Numbered from the stretch's first letter, positions 28,374 to 38,697 are shown. The stretch: DNA of 64,000 bases from Paraburkholderia sp. CNPSo 3274 (GCF_024206475.1 NZ_JAMBPR010000001.1:124001-188000), one strand, 5' to 3'. Numbers and translations are program-made. Notes: generated from the letters alone by a model not told the origin.

Positions 28374-29594
28374 TCAGGGGGTTTCTGCGCGCTGGAGCGA
28401 TTGCCCGCCCGGCAGCGTCGCAGCGGCGAATGCGGGCTCTTCGCGGCGCACGGCCTCGCTCGCGTCGCCGGCCAGTTGCCGGTAGAGCGCGATGTACTGC
28501 GCGGCCATGCGCGCCCAACCGAACTGCGTGGCAAGTTCAGCCGCCGCCTCGCCCATCGCGAGGCGGCGCGGCGTGTCGGTGGCGAGCGTTTGCACGGCGT
28601 TGGCGAGCGCCGGCACGTCGTCGGGGTCTTCGAGCACGATGCCGCAATCGGGCGTGATGATTTCCGCGCCGCCCGCCGTGCGCGCTGTGACGACAGGCAA
28701 GCCCGCCGCCATCGCTTCGAGCAGCGACAGACTCATTGCTTCGTAACGCGAAGGAAATACGTAGGTATCGACGGAGCGCATGAGCGTGGGCATCTCGCGC
28801 ACGAGGCCGAGAAAATGGACCCGCGACTCGATGCCCAGCTCGCGTGCGAGCTCGGGATACGGGCTGCCAGGCAGGTAGCCCGCCACGGCCAGATGCACGT
28901 TTTCGGGCATCTGCTTCATGGCATGCAGCACCGTGCCGAGGTTCTTGCGCGGCGTGCGCAGATCGCCCACGAAGAGCAGCAGGAACGCGTCGGCGGGCAG
29001 CGAGAACTTCGCGCGGTCCGCGCTCGCGGCCGAGAAGCCGCGCGTGTCCACGCCGTTGTAGATCACGTCGAGTCGCTCCACAGGGTTGCCGCCCGAGGCG
29101 CGAATTTCGTCGGCGACCTTGCGCGAAACTGCCGCGATCACGCGCGAGCGCCGGTACGCCCAACGCTCCAGCACCGCATTGGCGCGCGTGTAGACGAACT
29201 GGTAAGCGGACCACACGCCGCGCGTGAGACCGAACGGGTAATACTTGCTGCGCGCCCAGCCGCCGTGCACGAAATGCGCGGTGTTGACGTCGGCGTGCGC
29301 CCAGGTGATGAAGCCGTTCACATGGAGCACGTCGTATTCGCGCCGGTTGCGGCGCAGCCACAGCGCGCTCTTCAGCGCGAATACCTGCTGGCGCAGCAGG
29401 TTGGTGGGCCACGCACGCGACGGTTGCACGCTCACCCATTTCACCCTGGGGTGGGCAAGCAGCTCGGGCGCGACATGCGAGGCGACCAGCGTCACCTCGA
29501 ACCCCTCGTCGAGCGCGGCGCGCGCGATTTCATGATTGACGCGGCCCTGGCCGTCATTGTGGCGCACGACATGCGTGACGATTGCGACTCTCAA
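28374..29594 (-). CDS. bceJ: Glycosyltransferase family 4 (BceJ-like)
   Basis: This GT-B glycosyltransferase is 406 residues long from a TTG start at 29594. GGAGG lies 7 bases before the TTG, and the TTG overlaps the bceI stop by four bases (TTGA). An in-frame start 74 codons upstream would lie inside bceI. The protein begins with the family strand RVAIVTHVVRHNDGQGRVNH. It has the donor-domain LLLFVGDLRTPRKNLGTVLHA and YEAMSLSLLEAMAAGLPVVT (EX7E). It acts in building the repeat unit. Confidence 0.9.
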   Translation of the reverse strand: MRVAIVTHVVRHNDGQGRVNHEIARAALDEGFEVTLVASHVAPELLAHPRVKWVSVQPSRAWPTNLLRQQVFALKSALWLRRNRREYDVLHVNGFITWAHADVNTAHFVHGGWARSKYYPFGLTRGVWSAYQFVYTRANAVLERWAYRRSRVIAAVSRKVADEIRASGGNPVERLDVIYNGVDTRGFSAASADRAKFSLPADAFLLLFVGDLRTPRKNLGTVLHAMKQMPENVHLAVAGYLPGSPYPELARELGIESRVHFLGLVREMPTLMRSVDTYVFPSRYEAMSLSLLEAMAAGLPVVTARTAGGAEIITPDCGIVLEDPDDVPALANAVQTLATDTPRRLAMGEAAAELATQFGWARMAAQYIALYRQLAGDASEAVRREEPAFAAATLPGGQSLQRAETP

Positions 29595-31078
29595 TCGGAG
29601 ACCTCCGTGGAAAGGGCCTGGCGTTGAAGCTTCGCCCAATGCCCCGCGCTGAGAATGGAAAACACGCTCGAAAAGAGCAGCAGGCCGCCGGTGCCCACGA
29701 GCGAGTTGGTGAATACGAGCATGGCGAAGATCGATATCGCGAGGCTCAGGCACGCGCACACGTAGCGGTCCTCGGGAAACCGAAACGACACGCGCACCGC
29801 GCGCACGAGCAGCCACAGCACGCCCGACATGTAGAGCAGCGTGCCGGGCCAGCCCAGCACGAACGGAATGTTCATCACGCCGCTGTCGAAGCTGCCGTAT
29901 TGGCCGAGCTGGCCGTTATTGCTGGAGAGCTTGGTCGATGCGCCGGTGGCGCCGAGGCCCTCGCCCGTCACGTCGGTGAAGGCCTTTTTCGCGAAGTCGG
30001 CATAGAACTGGTTACGCGCCTCGTAGCTCTGGTCGTCCTTCAGGTTCACGAGCGTATTCAGACGTTGCTGCATGCGGTCCGCCACGGGACCGAACGTGAG
30101 CAGCGGCACGCACACGCCCGCAAGCACGAACGCGCTGATGATGATGCGAATGCGCACCTTGTTGCTCGACTTCATCAGCTGGATCACCATGGCGATCGCC
30201 CAGCCGCCCCAGGTGGAGCGCACCAGCGAGAGCGCGAACGAGAAGAACCCGAACGCCGCCGCGACCCAGCGCACGCGATGCTTCGCGGCCATCACGAACA
30301 CCATCGCGCCCATCATCGCGAACGCGAACGGGCCCGACGAGTTCATCGTGCTGAACACACGCACGCCGAGCGGCACGGGGTCGCCCTGCGAGTTCATGTC
30401 CGAGCCGATCATCCACATCGCATCCCACGGCGGCATGATGAAGAACTGCACGAGACCATACGCGCCCATCACGAGCATGCCGTAGATGAAGGTGTTGATG
30501 ATGGTCTTGCTGCACTCGGGATACTGGCGCGTGAGCACCATGATGTGAAAGCCGATCAGGAACGGATAAATCCAGTTGGCAAGGTCATAGACTGCCGCGG
30601 CCGGGCCGCTCCCCACCACGCCCACCACGAACCCATAGCCAATGCCGAGCAGCGCGAGCAGGAGCGGCAGACCGCGCCGCTGCCCGAGAATCGGGTAGTA
30701 GCGCAGCAGCGAAATGCCGCTGATCATCGTGACGGCGAGCGGCGCGACCTGAATGAGGCTGGTAGGCGTGAATCCGCCCTTGCCGTAGTCGGCGAGGCGC
30801 CGCACTTCCGGGCTCAGGAACCACAGCCACCACATGAAGCCGATATAGCGCACCGGGTTCACGAAGTAGAGCCAAAAACCCACGGCGATCGCGAGCACGG
30901 GAAACGCCAGCGTAAGAACGGTGCCCTGGTGCGCGCCGATCAAGAGCGCCGTAAATAGCCACAAGGCAAGCGGCGGCAGCGTATCGCGACCGAGCAGGCT
31001 GCGCAGGCCGCCGCGGCGGCGGCCTTGCTGACTCGCCGGCGCGGCTGCCGGGATAGCGGTCGTGACTTCCATGATCAC
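29591..31078 (-). CDS. bceI: Polysaccharide polymerase-like membrane protein (BceI, Wzy-type)
   Basis: This multi-spanning protein of 495 residues has about ten to twelve hydrophobic helices and a large polar loop around residues 320-390 (with RMQQRLNTLVNLKDDQSYEARNQ), in the style of O-antigen polymerases. It is the only Wzy-type candidate in the locus, so it probably joins repeat units in the periplasm. The GTG at 31078 overlaps the bceH stop by four bases (GTGA); an ATG two codons later (31072) is an equal candidate and neither has a strong ribosome binding site. Family similarity is weak, as usual for polymerases; the function is inferred from topology and place. Confidence 0.85.
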   Translation of the reverse strand: MIMEVTTAIPAAAPASQQGRRRGGLRSLLGRDTLPPLALWLFTALLIGAHQGTVLTLAFPVLAIAVGFWLYFVNPVRYIGFMWWLWFLSPEVRRLADYGKGGFTPTSLIQVAPLAVTMISGISLLRYYPILGQRRGLPLLLALLGIGYGFVVGVVGSGPAAAVYDLANWIYPFLIGFHIMVLTRQYPECSKTIINTFIYGMLVMGAYGLVQFFIMPPWDAMWMIGSDMNSQGDPVPLGVRVFSTMNSSGPFAFAMMGAMVFVMAAKHRVRWVAAAFGFFSFALSLVRSTWGGWAIAMVIQLMKSSNKVRIRIIISAFVLAGVCVPLLTFGPVADRMQQRLNTLVNLKDDQSYEARNQFYADFAKKAFTDVTGEGLGATGASTKLSSNNGQLGQYGSFDSGVMNIPFVLGWPGTLLYMSGVLWLLVRAVRVSFRFPEDRYVCACLSLAISIFAMLVFTNSLVGTGGLLLFSSVFSILSAGHWAKLQRQALSTEVSD

Positions 31079-32220
31079 ATCCCGCGCGCAGCTACGCCCC
31101 GGCCACGGGGTTCGCTCGCGATCGACTCGCCGTTGAGCGCGTCGCGCTCGTGCAGCATCTCGCGCGTGAGCTGCGCGTGCTGCCGCGCGAAGTGCTGCGT
31201 CGTGAGATCGCGCGTGCGCAACTGCTCGCAGGCTTCGCGTGCCTGTTCGAGCGCACGCGCCGGGTCGGCCACGAGCGCATTCGCCGCGTCGCGCAACTGC
31301 TGGGCGTTGAACGGCTCGACATACGAGGCGGCCTTTTCGTCGAAGTAGTCTTCGAGTGCGCCCACTTTCGTCGCGATCATCGGCTTGCCGAGCGCCGCGG
31401 CTTCCAGCATCACCGTGATGCCCGAAGCGTGCGTGTTGGGCCGCAATGGCACGACGATAATGTCCGCCCAGTCATACAGCGCATGCTGTTGCTTGATGCC
31501 GGAAACGCGCACGATTTCGACGTTGTCCGCGCGCGCCGATGCCGGCATGCGCCGACGCGTGGCGATACGCACCTGGTAGCGCGCATCGTTGCCGAGCGCG
31601 CTGACGAGCGTGGTCCAGTCGCGGTCGCGGTCGTTGCCGATCGCGGCAACGCGCACCGGCGTATGCGGCTTCCACTCCGAAGGCGGACGCAGCGGAAAAT
31701 CGTTGGTATTCAGCCCGTATAGCACGTGGCGCGCCTCGCGCCCGAAATACTCGCCGCACAGCGCGGCATTCTCGCTCGCGAGTGTGGTGAGCAGATCGGC
31801 ACGCTTGAGAAGCCGCTTGTAAAACGCCCGGCGCAGCGCGCCATAGCCCGGCCAGCGGTCGAGCAGCCACACGCTTTGTGCAAGCAGCAGCGGGCGCGCG
31901 CCACCCTTCTTCGCGTTCATCAGCAGCACCAGCGCCACGGCCAGATGCTCTTGCTCGGTGTGCGTCCAGATGACGTCGGATTGCAGAATGGCGCGGCGAT
32001 TGCGCCAGGCATGAATGAAGTCGAAACCGAACGCGGCCTTCAGAGCGCGCCGCATGTAGCGCATGGGCGAGCTCTCGCTCGCGTCCTGCGCGTAATTGAG
32101 GGCGAATTCCGCAGATTCCGCATGATGGTAGCCGTACAGGCTGCCGATGTTCTCCCCTTTGCGATAGCGGCGCGGATCGGCGCCATAGAAAAGGTGGACG
32201 TGGACTTGCGTACTGCTCAT
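31075..32220 (-). CDS. bceH: Glycosyltransferase, GT4-like (BceH-like)
   Basis: This 381-residue GT-B protein starts with VHVHLFYGADPRRYRKGENI and has a C-terminal donor domain containing PNTHASGITVMLEAAALGKP and IATKVGALEDYF. The usual EX7E glutamates are less obvious than in its neighbours, so it is the most divergent GT4 of the set. GGAGGA lies about 6 bases before the ATG. It follows bceG by 34 bases and is translationally coupled to bceI. Confidence 0.87.
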   Translation of the reverse strand: MSSTQVHVHLFYGADPRRYRKGENIGSLYGYHHAESAEFALNYAQDASESSPMRYMRRALKAAFGFDFIHAWRNRRAILQSDVIWTHTEQEHLAVALVLLMNAKKGGARPLLLAQSVWLLDRWPGYGALRRAFYKRLLKRADLLTTLASENAALCGEYFGREARHVLYGLNTNDFPLRPPSEWKPHTPVRVAAIGNDRDRDWTTLVSALGNDARYQVRIATRRRMPASARADNVEIVRVSGIKQQHALYDWADIIVVPLRPNTHASGITVMLEAAALGKPMIATKVGALEDYFDEKAASYVEPFNAQQLRDAANALVADPARALEQAREACEQLRTRDLTTQHFARQHAQLTREMLHERDALNGESIASEPRGRGVAARGM

Positions 32221-32254
32221 TCGGGGTCCTCCGTGTAGTCGTTGGCCGCGCCGC

Positions 32255-33181
32255 TCAAACGAGCGCGCGGCGCGCCTCTCGTGCGCCGCCGCGCACCGCG
32301 CGCCAGCGTGCGAACGCCGCGCCCGCGGAATCGCCGCGTACGGCGCTCAGGCCCGTGTGCACGAGGCCCGGATAGACGCGCGTGCCGACGAGCGCGTACC
32401 ACCACCAGGCGGTTTCGCGGCGCAGCGGCGTGAGATGGCCGAGCAGGATGAGATGCAGGTTGTAGGCGGCGTTGCGGATCGAAGCGAGCGTCTGCGCGTT
32501 GCGCGGGTCTTCGCCCGGGCGCGGCGCGGGGTAGTGGTCGACGGCCACGAGCGGGTCATACACGAGCTTCCAGCCCGCGCGCTTCACGCTCAGGCTGAAC
32601 GCCATGTCGTTGTGCGTTTGCGCGCCGGTGCCGCGCAGGCGCCGGTCGAACCGCAGGTCGCCGATCGCCGCGCGCCGATAGCTCATGTTCGCGCCCTTGA
32701 GCAGATCGACTTCGCGCACGCCGCCCGCGCCCAGATGATGGTTGCCGATGATGCGGCCGGAGCGCTGCAGCTTGCCCACGAGCGTGCGCTCGCCGTCGAT
32801 CATGCGGCCGCCTTCGTGCACCCAGTCGCGGCCGCCCAGTGCGCCGAGCTTCGGGTCGGACTCGAAGGCCGCCGCAATGCGCGCGACCCAATCGGAGCGC
32901 GGCGCGGCGTCGTCGTCGGTAATGGCGATCACGTCGCCCGTCGCGGCCTCGATGCCGCGATTGAGCGCTGCCACCTGCCCCGGCTCCTCGACGATGGCCA
33001 CTTCGACATTGAGCACGCGGGGCGTGACGTGTTCGGCGAGGCACGCGTGAGTCGCCTCGTCGTCGGCGCGCGCCACCACCACGATTTCGTCGGGCGCTCG
33101 CTGCTGGTGCAGGAGCGCTGAAAGACAGCGCGACAGATCCTCAGGACGCCGATACGTCGGCACGAGCACGGTCACTTTCAT
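32255..33181 (-). CDS. bceG: Glycosyltransferase family 2 (BceG-like)
   Basis: This 308-residue GT-A inverting glycosyltransferase starts VTVLVPTYRRPEDLSRCLSA. It has DVIAITDDDAAPRSDWV with the metal-binding DDD motif, then LKGANMSYRRAAIGDLRFD, typical of GT2. It is cytoplasmic or membrane-associated and transfers one sugar of the repeat unit. GGAGA lies about 7-8 bases before the ATG. It follows bceF by 40 bases. Confidence 0.9.
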   Translation of the reverse strand: MKVTVLVPTYRRPEDLSRCLSALLHQQRAPDEIVVVARADDEATHACLAEHVTPRVLNVEVAIVEEPGQVAALNRGIEAATGDVIAITDDDAAPRSDWVARIAAAFESDPKLGALGGRDWVHEGGRMIDGERTLVGKLQRSGRIIGNHHLGAGGVREVDLLKGANMSYRRAAIGDLRFDRRLRGTGAQTHNDMAFSLSVKRAGWKLVYDPLVAVDHYPAPRPGEDPRNAQTLASIRNAAYNLHLILLGHLTPLRRETAWWWYALVGTRVYPGLVHTGLSAVRGDSAGAAFARWRAVRGGAREARRALV

Positions 33182-33221
33182 CGCGTGTTCTCCTTTGCGG
33201 TGCTTGATGGGGGCGTAGGCG

Positions 33222-35465
33222 TCATGCGCTCAGGTACTCGCGCACGTTCGCGTAGCCGTAGCCGTAGTTGCCGCGCGTACGCGCCGGTACGCCATTGAAC
33301 ACACCGCCCTGCACACGCACGCCGGCGTTGCGCAGACGCTTGAGCGCTTCTGCGATTTCGCCTTCGGTGTGCATGCCCGAACGCAGCACGAGGAACGTCG
33401 AGCCCGCATGGCCGCCGATGATGGCGGCGTCGGTCACGGCGAGCACCGGCGGCGTGTCGATGAGCAGCACGTCGTAGCGGTTCGAAAGGCCTTCGAGGTA
33501 CTGGCCAAGACGCGGCGACATCAGCAACTCGGAAGGATTGGGCGGACGACGGCCGCACGAGATGAAATGCAGGTTGTCCACTTCAGTCGCGCGAATTGCC
33601 TCGTCCAGCGCAATCTGCCCCGAGAGCAGTTCGGAGAAGCCGTTCTCCTGCGGGCCGCCCAGATAGCGTTCGAGCGCGCCACGACGCATGTCGCCGTCGA
33701 TCATCAGCACGCGCTTGCCCGAATGCGCGAGCAGCACGGCGAGGTTCGCGGTGAGAAAGCTCTTGCCGACGCCCGGCACCGAACCCGTCAGCATGACTAC
33801 GCGATTGCGCGCGTCCATCACGCTGAACTGCAACGAGGTGCGCAGGCTACGCAGGCTTTCGACCGTGAGGTCCTTGGGGCGCGCGTTGGCGAGCACTTCG
33901 CGCAGGCGCGTGCCGCCGCGCACCGGACCGCGCTTTTCGAGCGCCATCTGCTCGGGAGAAAGCGGCACGAGGCCGTACACGGGCAACTGGAACGAGCGCT
34001 CGATCTGGTCCGGATCGACGATGCCCTTGAACATGTTGCGGCGCATGAGCACGAAGCCCGTGCCGAGAATGATGCCGAGCAGTGACGCCGCCGAGACGAT
34101 CAGCAGCTTCTTGGGCTTCGACGGTTTGCCGGGCCGCAAGGCCGGATCGACGATATGCACGTTGCCGCCCGTGCCCACGCGCTGCACCGAAAGCTCCTGA
34201 ATGCGGTTGAGCAGCAGCACGTAGATGTCCTCGGCCACCTTCGCGTCACGCTGCAACTGCACGGCCTTCACTTCCGTGGCCGGCAGGTCGCGGAACTTCG
34301 TGTCGTACTTCGCGCGCTCGCCCTGCAGTTGCGCGAGCTGCTGGCGCGCGGCGATCAGCACCGGGTGCTGGTCGCCAAAGCGCTGCTGGAGCGAGGCGAT
34401 CTGCAGTTGCAGCGCCGAGATTTGCTGCTCGTACTGCACGCTGCCGTCGAGATAGATCTTCGCTTCGTCGCTCGCGTTGATCGAACCCGACTTGCTCTGG
34501 TAAGCCGTGAGCGCCGCTTCGGCGTTCTCGAGGTCCGACTTCAGGCGCGGCTGTTCGCTGCGCAGGAAGTCGAGCATCTTGCTCGCGTCGGCTTGTTTGG
34601 TCGCCACGTGTTCGCGCAGGTACGACTGCGCCACCGCGTTCGCGATCGCAGCTGCGTGCTCGGGGTCGTTGTCTTCGAGCGAGATGTCGATCACGCCCGT
34701 TTGCTTGCCCTGCTCCTGCACCTGGATCGCGTTCTGGAAACCGCTGATCGCGTCGAGGTCGTTCAGGCGAACGACGTTGAAGCGGGTGCCCGGACGCGCA
34801 ACGAGTTTGTTCACGAGCAGCTTCACGCCGCCGCCCTGCTCGACCTGGCCGACGGCGCCTTCGAGCAGGCGCGCGCCGTCCGGCGTCGAAATTACGTAGC
34901 GATCGTTGTCGAGCGCGGTGAGCGTGAGCTTCTTGCCTTCGAGCTCAGGCGTGACTTCGATCGAGTCGATGTTGATGACTTCGCCGCCCCACGCATAGTT
35001 GCTGAGCCAGTTGCTGAACCCGAACCACGGACGCGAAGGCGTGCCCGGCGTCGCGAGACGCGCGGAAAGGCTGCCGATCAAGGGCAGCGTGACCGGCGTG
35101 ACGGTGGTGTTCAGCTTGAACTGCTTCACCACCGGCTCGACCACGCTGCGGCTCTTGATCATCTGGATTTCGGCGTCGGTGGGCAGACTGCCCGTCGACG
35201 ATCCAGAGCTGATGTTCGCGCCCGTTTGCGTTTGCGTGAGGGCCTGCGACGTGTAGTCGGACGGCTCCACGCGAACCTGGGTGTCGGCCGTATAGACCGG
35301 CTTGGCGACAAAGCAGTAAAACACGGCCATGGCGATCACCGCCGCAGCGATCGCGATGAGCCAGCCGATGTCGTCGATGATGACGCGCAGCAACTGGCCG
35401 AGGACGACGTCCTCTTCCTCTGTGCGGGCCGCCGGGGCCGCCTGGCTATTGGCTTGTATGGTCAC
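33222..35465 (-). CDS. bceF: Polysaccharide co-polymerase / BY-kinase (Wzc-type, BceF)
   Basis: This 747-residue inner-membrane protein joins an N-terminal Wzz domain with a membrane helix (about residues 33-53), a periplasmic coiled-coil region, a second helix (about 455-478) and a cytoplasmic bacterial tyrosine kinase. Walker A is GSVPGVGKS at 561-569, Walker A' is LMIDGDMRRG near 587-596, and Walker B is VLLIDTPP at 666-673. The C-terminal tyrosine cluster at Y734, Y736, Y738 and Y744 is the autophosphorylation site. It controls chain length and export with BceE and is dephosphorylated by BceD. Confidence 0.95.
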   Translation of the reverse strand: MTIQANSQAAPAARTEEEDVVLGQLLRVIIDDIGWLIAIAAAVIAMAVFYCFVAKPVYTADTQVRVEPSDYTSQALTQTQTGANISSGSSTGSLPTDAEIQMIKSRSVVEPVVKQFKLNTTVTPVTLPLIGSLSARLATPGTPSRPWFGFSNWLSNYAWGGEVINIDSIEVTPELEGKKLTLTALDNDRYVISTPDGARLLEGAVGQVEQGGGVKLLVNKLVARPGTRFNVVRLNDLDAISGFQNAIQVQEQGKQTGVIDISLEDNDPEHAAAIANAVAQSYLREHVATKQADASKMLDFLRSEQPRLKSDLENAEAALTAYQSKSGSINASDEAKIYLDGSVQYEQQISALQLQIASLQQRFGDQHPVLIAARQQLAQLQGERAKYDTKFRDLPATEVKAVQLQRDAKVAEDIYVLLLNRIQELSVQRVGTGGNVHIVDPALRPGKPSKPKKLLIVSAASLLGIILGTGFVLMRRNMFKGIVDPDQIERSFQLPVYGLVPLSPEQMALEKRGPVRGGTRLREVLANARPKDLTVESLRSLRTSLQFSVMDARNRVVMLTGSVPGVGKSFLTANLAVLLAHSGKRVLMIDGDMRRGALERYLGGPQENGFSELLSGQIALDEAIRATEVDNLHFISCGRRPPNPSELLMSPRLGQYLEGLSNRYDVLLIDTPPVLAVTDAAIIGGHAGSTFLVLRSGMHTEGEIAEALKRLRNAGVRVQGGVFNGVPARTRGNYGYGYANVREYLSA

Positions 35466-35529
35466 GATTCAATCCCGTTGTTTAGGTGTTGCTCCTGCGT
35501 CTTCATTCGAAGCTCTCCGATTCGCGCGC

Positions 35530-36705
35530 TTACTTCGCGATCTGCTTCAGATAGAAGACGGTCTGGATGGTCGGCAGCACCTGCTGCAACACACGGTTGA
35601 AGGTCGTCGAAGCGGCCGTGCCCACGTACACCACATCCAGCGGCTTGAGCTGGAATTGCGACGAAAGCATGATCGCGTCGGGCTTGGTCATGTCGAGACG
35701 GTAGATCTCGGGCTGCGTTGGGTTGTCCTTCATGCCGCGCATCACGAAAATCTGGCGCGGGTTCGCGTCGGTATCGAGAATGCCGCCCGCCTGGGTGAGC
35801 GCGTCGGCGATCGTGAGGTTGCCGCGAATCAGGTTCGTCTGCGTGGGCGTCTTCACTTCGCCCATCACGAATATTCTGCTATCCGAACGATCCGGAATAT
35901 TGATGACGTCGCCGCTCTGCAGCAGCACGTCCTGGGTCGAATCGCCGCCATCGAGCATGCGGTTCGCGTCGAGGACGTACAGCTTGCCGTTGCGCGTGAG
36001 GCGCACGCGGTTGATGTCGGCGCTGTCGGTCGTGCCGCCCGAACGCGTGATGGCGTCCACCAGCGTAAGGGGCACGTCGCTCATGGAAAGCGGTCCCGGC
36101 GTCTTCACGTCGCCCGTGATCTGCACCTTCTGGCTGCGGTACGCGAGCACGCGCACGTCCACCTGCGGGTTCTTCACGTAGGGGCCGAGGCCGGCCGCGA
36201 GCTGGTCGCGGATCTGGGCGGGCGTCTTGCCCGCGGCCATGATGCGGCCCACGAACGGGAAGAAGATCGTGCCGTCCCTGGCGACGGTCTGTCCGTACGG
36301 GTCGGACTGTCCGGGCAGCGCGTTGGTATAGGGCTGCGTGAGCGCCTGGCCCACCGTCTGCGTGGTGTTGCCGCCCGCCGAGAACGTCGAGCCCTGCGGC
36401 GTCGAAAGTTCGGGGTGATCGAACACAGTCACGCCGAGAATGTCCTGCGGCGCGATGTGATAGATGTAGTCGGCGGCATTCGCGAACTTCGAGGGCGGCA
36501 GCGGCGCCTTCGGCTCGGCAGCGGCCGCCTGCGCCTGCTGCAGCACGACTTGCTGCGTGATGAGCTGCACGTTGAATTGCTGCTGCGGCTGGTTGTTCGG
36601 CTGTTCTTTCAGGCTCGACGTGTCGAGATAGTTGCCGGGCGCCGTTGCGCACGCGGAAACGAAGACGCTCAACGCGACCACCGCCGTCAGTTTCAGTTTT
36701 GTCAT
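35530..36705 (-). CDS. bceE: Outer-membrane polysaccharide export lipoprotein (Wza-type, BceE)
   Basis: This 391-residue export channel protein has a lipoprotein signal (VVALSVFVSAC, lipobox cysteine near residue 19), then Poly_export and SLBB domains. YIYHIAPQDILGVTVFDHPE opens the export domain; VDVRVLAYRSQKVQITGDVK and RIFVMGEVKTPTQTNL mark SLBB repeats. It forms the outer-membrane exit of the exopolysaccharide. I chose ATG 36705, which overlaps the bceD stop by four bases (ATGA) and gives a normal-length signal peptide; ATGs at 36711 and 36726 are alternatives. Confidence 0.93.
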   Translation of the reverse strand: MTKLKLTAVVALSVFVSACATAPGNYLDTSSLKEQPNNQPQQQFNVQLITQQVVLQQAQAAAAEPKAPLPPSKFANAADYIYHIAPQDILGVTVFDHPELSTPQGSTFSAGGNTTQTVGQALTQPYTNALPGQSDPYGQTVARDGTIFFPFVGRIMAAGKTPAQIRDQLAAGLGPYVKNPQVDVRVLAYRSQKVQITGDVKTPGPLSMSDVPLTLVDAITRSGGTTDSADINRVRLTRNGKLYVLDANRMLDGGDSTQDVLLQSGDVINIPDRSDSRIFVMGEVKTPTQTNLIRGNLTIADALTQAGGILDTDANPRQIFVMRGMKDNPTQPEIYRLDMTKPDAIMLSSQFQLKPLDVVYVGTAASTTFNRVLQQVLPTIQTVFYLKQIAK

Positions 36706-37151
36706 TGGCATATTCGGCTCAACCATCCCTTTACCATACGATCCATCAATTCAAGACTCTGGCGATACGCGGACTCGTGGAGCCCATGCGGATCGCTGAC
36801 ATCAGAGTTTTCCCAGTTACCGAGCGCGTACACCTTGCCGCGCGCGGTGGGTTCAATGCGCTCGACAGCGGCGACCTGGCGACGCTCGGTCACGAGCACG
36901 AGGTCCGCCGAGCGCACGAGGCGGCTCGTGAGGCGGCGCGACTGGTGCCCGCCGACCTTCACGCCGCGCTCGGCAAGCAGCCACTGCATCACGGGGTCCA
37001 TGTCGTCGCCATCGCGCGCACGCAGGCCCGCCGATTGAAACGATTCCGCCCGTGAGCCTTTCTGTTCGCTCAGACGCTCGCGAAAGAGCTGCTCCGCCGC
37101 CGGAGAGCGGCAGACGTTGGCGTGGCAAACGATGAGCACGTTCTTGATCAT
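36702..37151 (-). CDS. bceD: Low-molecular-weight protein-tyrosine phosphatase (BceD)
   Basis: This 149-residue phosphatase is expected to dephosphorylate the BY-kinase BceF. The P-loop at the N-terminus is VCHANVCRSPAAE (CX5RS, cysteine near residue 9), and the acid loop is SDPHGLHESAYRQSLELMD. Most family members have glycine where this protein has alanine in CHANVCRS. Length is typical. It lies between bceC and bceE and overlaps bceE by four bases. Confidence 0.92.
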   Translation of the reverse strand: MIKNVLIVCHANVCRSPAAEQLFRERLSEQKGSRAESFQSAGLRARDGDDMDPVMQWLLAERGVKVGGHQSRRLTSRLVRSADLVLVTERRQVAAVERIEPTARGKVYALGNWENSDVSDPHGLHESAYRQSLELMDRMVKGWLSRICQ

Positions 37152-37204
37152 GGTCGCGTGACTCCCTTCCTTTACATGACGCTATGCACGAAGCCCGGCA
37201 ACGC

Positions 37205-38620
37205 TCAGGCCAGCGCCTGCGCCGCGGCGGTTTCGGCGCGCGCGCGGCTTGCCTGCGTCGCGCTGGCACGGCCCACGGCGTGGTACTCGATGCCGAGTTC
37301 CTGCAGCGCGGACGGCTCGTAGAGATTGCGTCCGTCGAATACGATCGGCATTTTCAGCTGCGACTTGAGCGTTTCGAAATCGGGCGCCTTGAATACCTTC
37401 CATTCGGTTGCGATCACAACGGCATCCGCCTCGCTTGCGGCTTCCATCGCGTCGCTCACGAACGACAGCCGCGCCTGATGTTGCGGCGCGTGCGCGAGAT
37501 CGAGCGCGAGTACGCGCTTCGCCTCGGCGGTCGCGACCGGGTCGTAAGCCTTGACGGTGGCGCCGCGCGCGAGCAGTTCGGCGATGAGCGTGCGGCTCGG
37601 CGCCTCACGCATATCGTCGGTGTTCGGCTTGAACGCGAGCCCCCAGACCCCGAACGTGCGGCCCGTGAGGTCGGAGCCGAAGCGCGTGACGATCTTTTGT
37701 GCGAGCACCTGCTTCTGCGCTTCATTGACGGACTCCACGGCGCGCAGGATCTGCAGCGGCTCGCCGAAATCCTCGGCAGTGCGCATGAGCGCCTTCACGT
37801 CTTTCGGGAAGCACGAGCCGCCATAGCCGCAGCCCGCATAGAGAAAGTCGTAGCCAATGCGCGGGTCCGAGCCCACGCCGCGGCGCACGGCCTCGATATC
37901 GGCGCCCACGCGGTCGGCGAGATTCGCGAGTTCGTTCATGAACGAAATGCGCGTGGCGAGCATGGCGTTGGCCGCGTACTTGGTGAATTCGGCCGAATGC
38001 ACGTCCATGTAGAGCGTGCGCTCGTGATTGCGATTGAACGGCGCATAGAGCCGCTTCATGACCTCTTTCGCGCGCTCGCCGGGCACGTCGTCGTTGCAGC
38101 CGAGCACGATGCGGTCGGGCCGCGCGAAGTCATCGACTGCCGCGCCTTCCTTGAGGAACTCGGGGTTCGAGACCACCGAGTACATGTGGCTCTCGCCACG
38201 CTTGCGCAATTCGGAGGCGATCGCGTCGTGCACGAGCGCGGCCGTGCCGACCGGCACCGTGGACTTGTCCACCACCACCTTGAAACCGGTCATGTGGCGG
38301 CCGATGTTGCGCGCGGCCCCCAGCACATACTGCAGGTCGGCGGAGCCATCTTCGTCGGGCGGCGTCCCCACGGCGATGAACTGGACGTCGCCGTGCGCGA
38401 CCGCCGCTTCCACGTCGGTCGAGAACTTCAGCCGGCGCGCGCGCACGTTACGCTCGATGATTTCCTTCAGGCCCGGCTCGTGAATCGGCACGATGCCTTG
38501 ATTGAGCAGGTCGATCTTGCGTTCGTCGACGTCGAGGCAAAACACGTCGTTGCCAATGTCGGCGAGACAGGCGCCCGTCACGAGACCCACATAACCGCTG
38601 CCAATGATCGTCAGATTCAT
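37205..38620 (-). CDS. bceC: UDP-glucose 6-dehydrogenase (BceC)
   Basis: This 471-residue enzyme oxidises UDP-glucose to UDP-glucuronate with two NAD+, supplying the acidic sugar of the polymer. It starts [20 protein letters not shown] (NAD-binding) and has the active-site cysteine in [13 protein letters not shown] and the C-terminal [19 protein letters not shown] 38620 is chosen, with GAGG 5 bases upstream, over a GTG two codons earlier. It follows bceB by 77 bases. Confidence 0.95.
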   Translation of the reverse strand: MNLTIIGSGYVGLVTGACLADIGNDVFCLDVDERKIDLLNQGIVPIHEPGLKEIIERNVRARRLKFSTDVEAAVAHGDVQFIAVGTPPDEDGSADLQYVLGAARNIGRHMTGFKVVVDKSTVPVGTAALVHDAIASELRKRGESHMYSVVSNPEFLKEGAAVDDFARPDRIVLGCNDDVPGERAKEVMKRLYAPFNRNHERTLYMDVHSAEFTKYAANAMLATRISFMNELANLADRVGADIEAVRRGVGSDPRIGYDFLYAGCGYGGSCFPKDVKALMRTAEDFGEPLQILRAVESVNEAQKQVLAQKIVTRFGSDLTGRTFGVWGLAFKPNTDDMREAPSRTLIAELLARGATVKAYDPVATAEAKRVLALDLAHAPQHQARLSFVSDAMEAASEADAVVIATEWKVFKAPDFETLKSQLKMPIVFDGRNLYEPSALQELGIEYHAVGRASATQASRARAETAAAQALA

Positions 38621-38697
38621 GCCCACCTCAAAAGTGATTGGTTCTTCGTGTCATGCGAAACGTTACGCGCACGAACAGCGCGCGCACTCGCTTCGCC

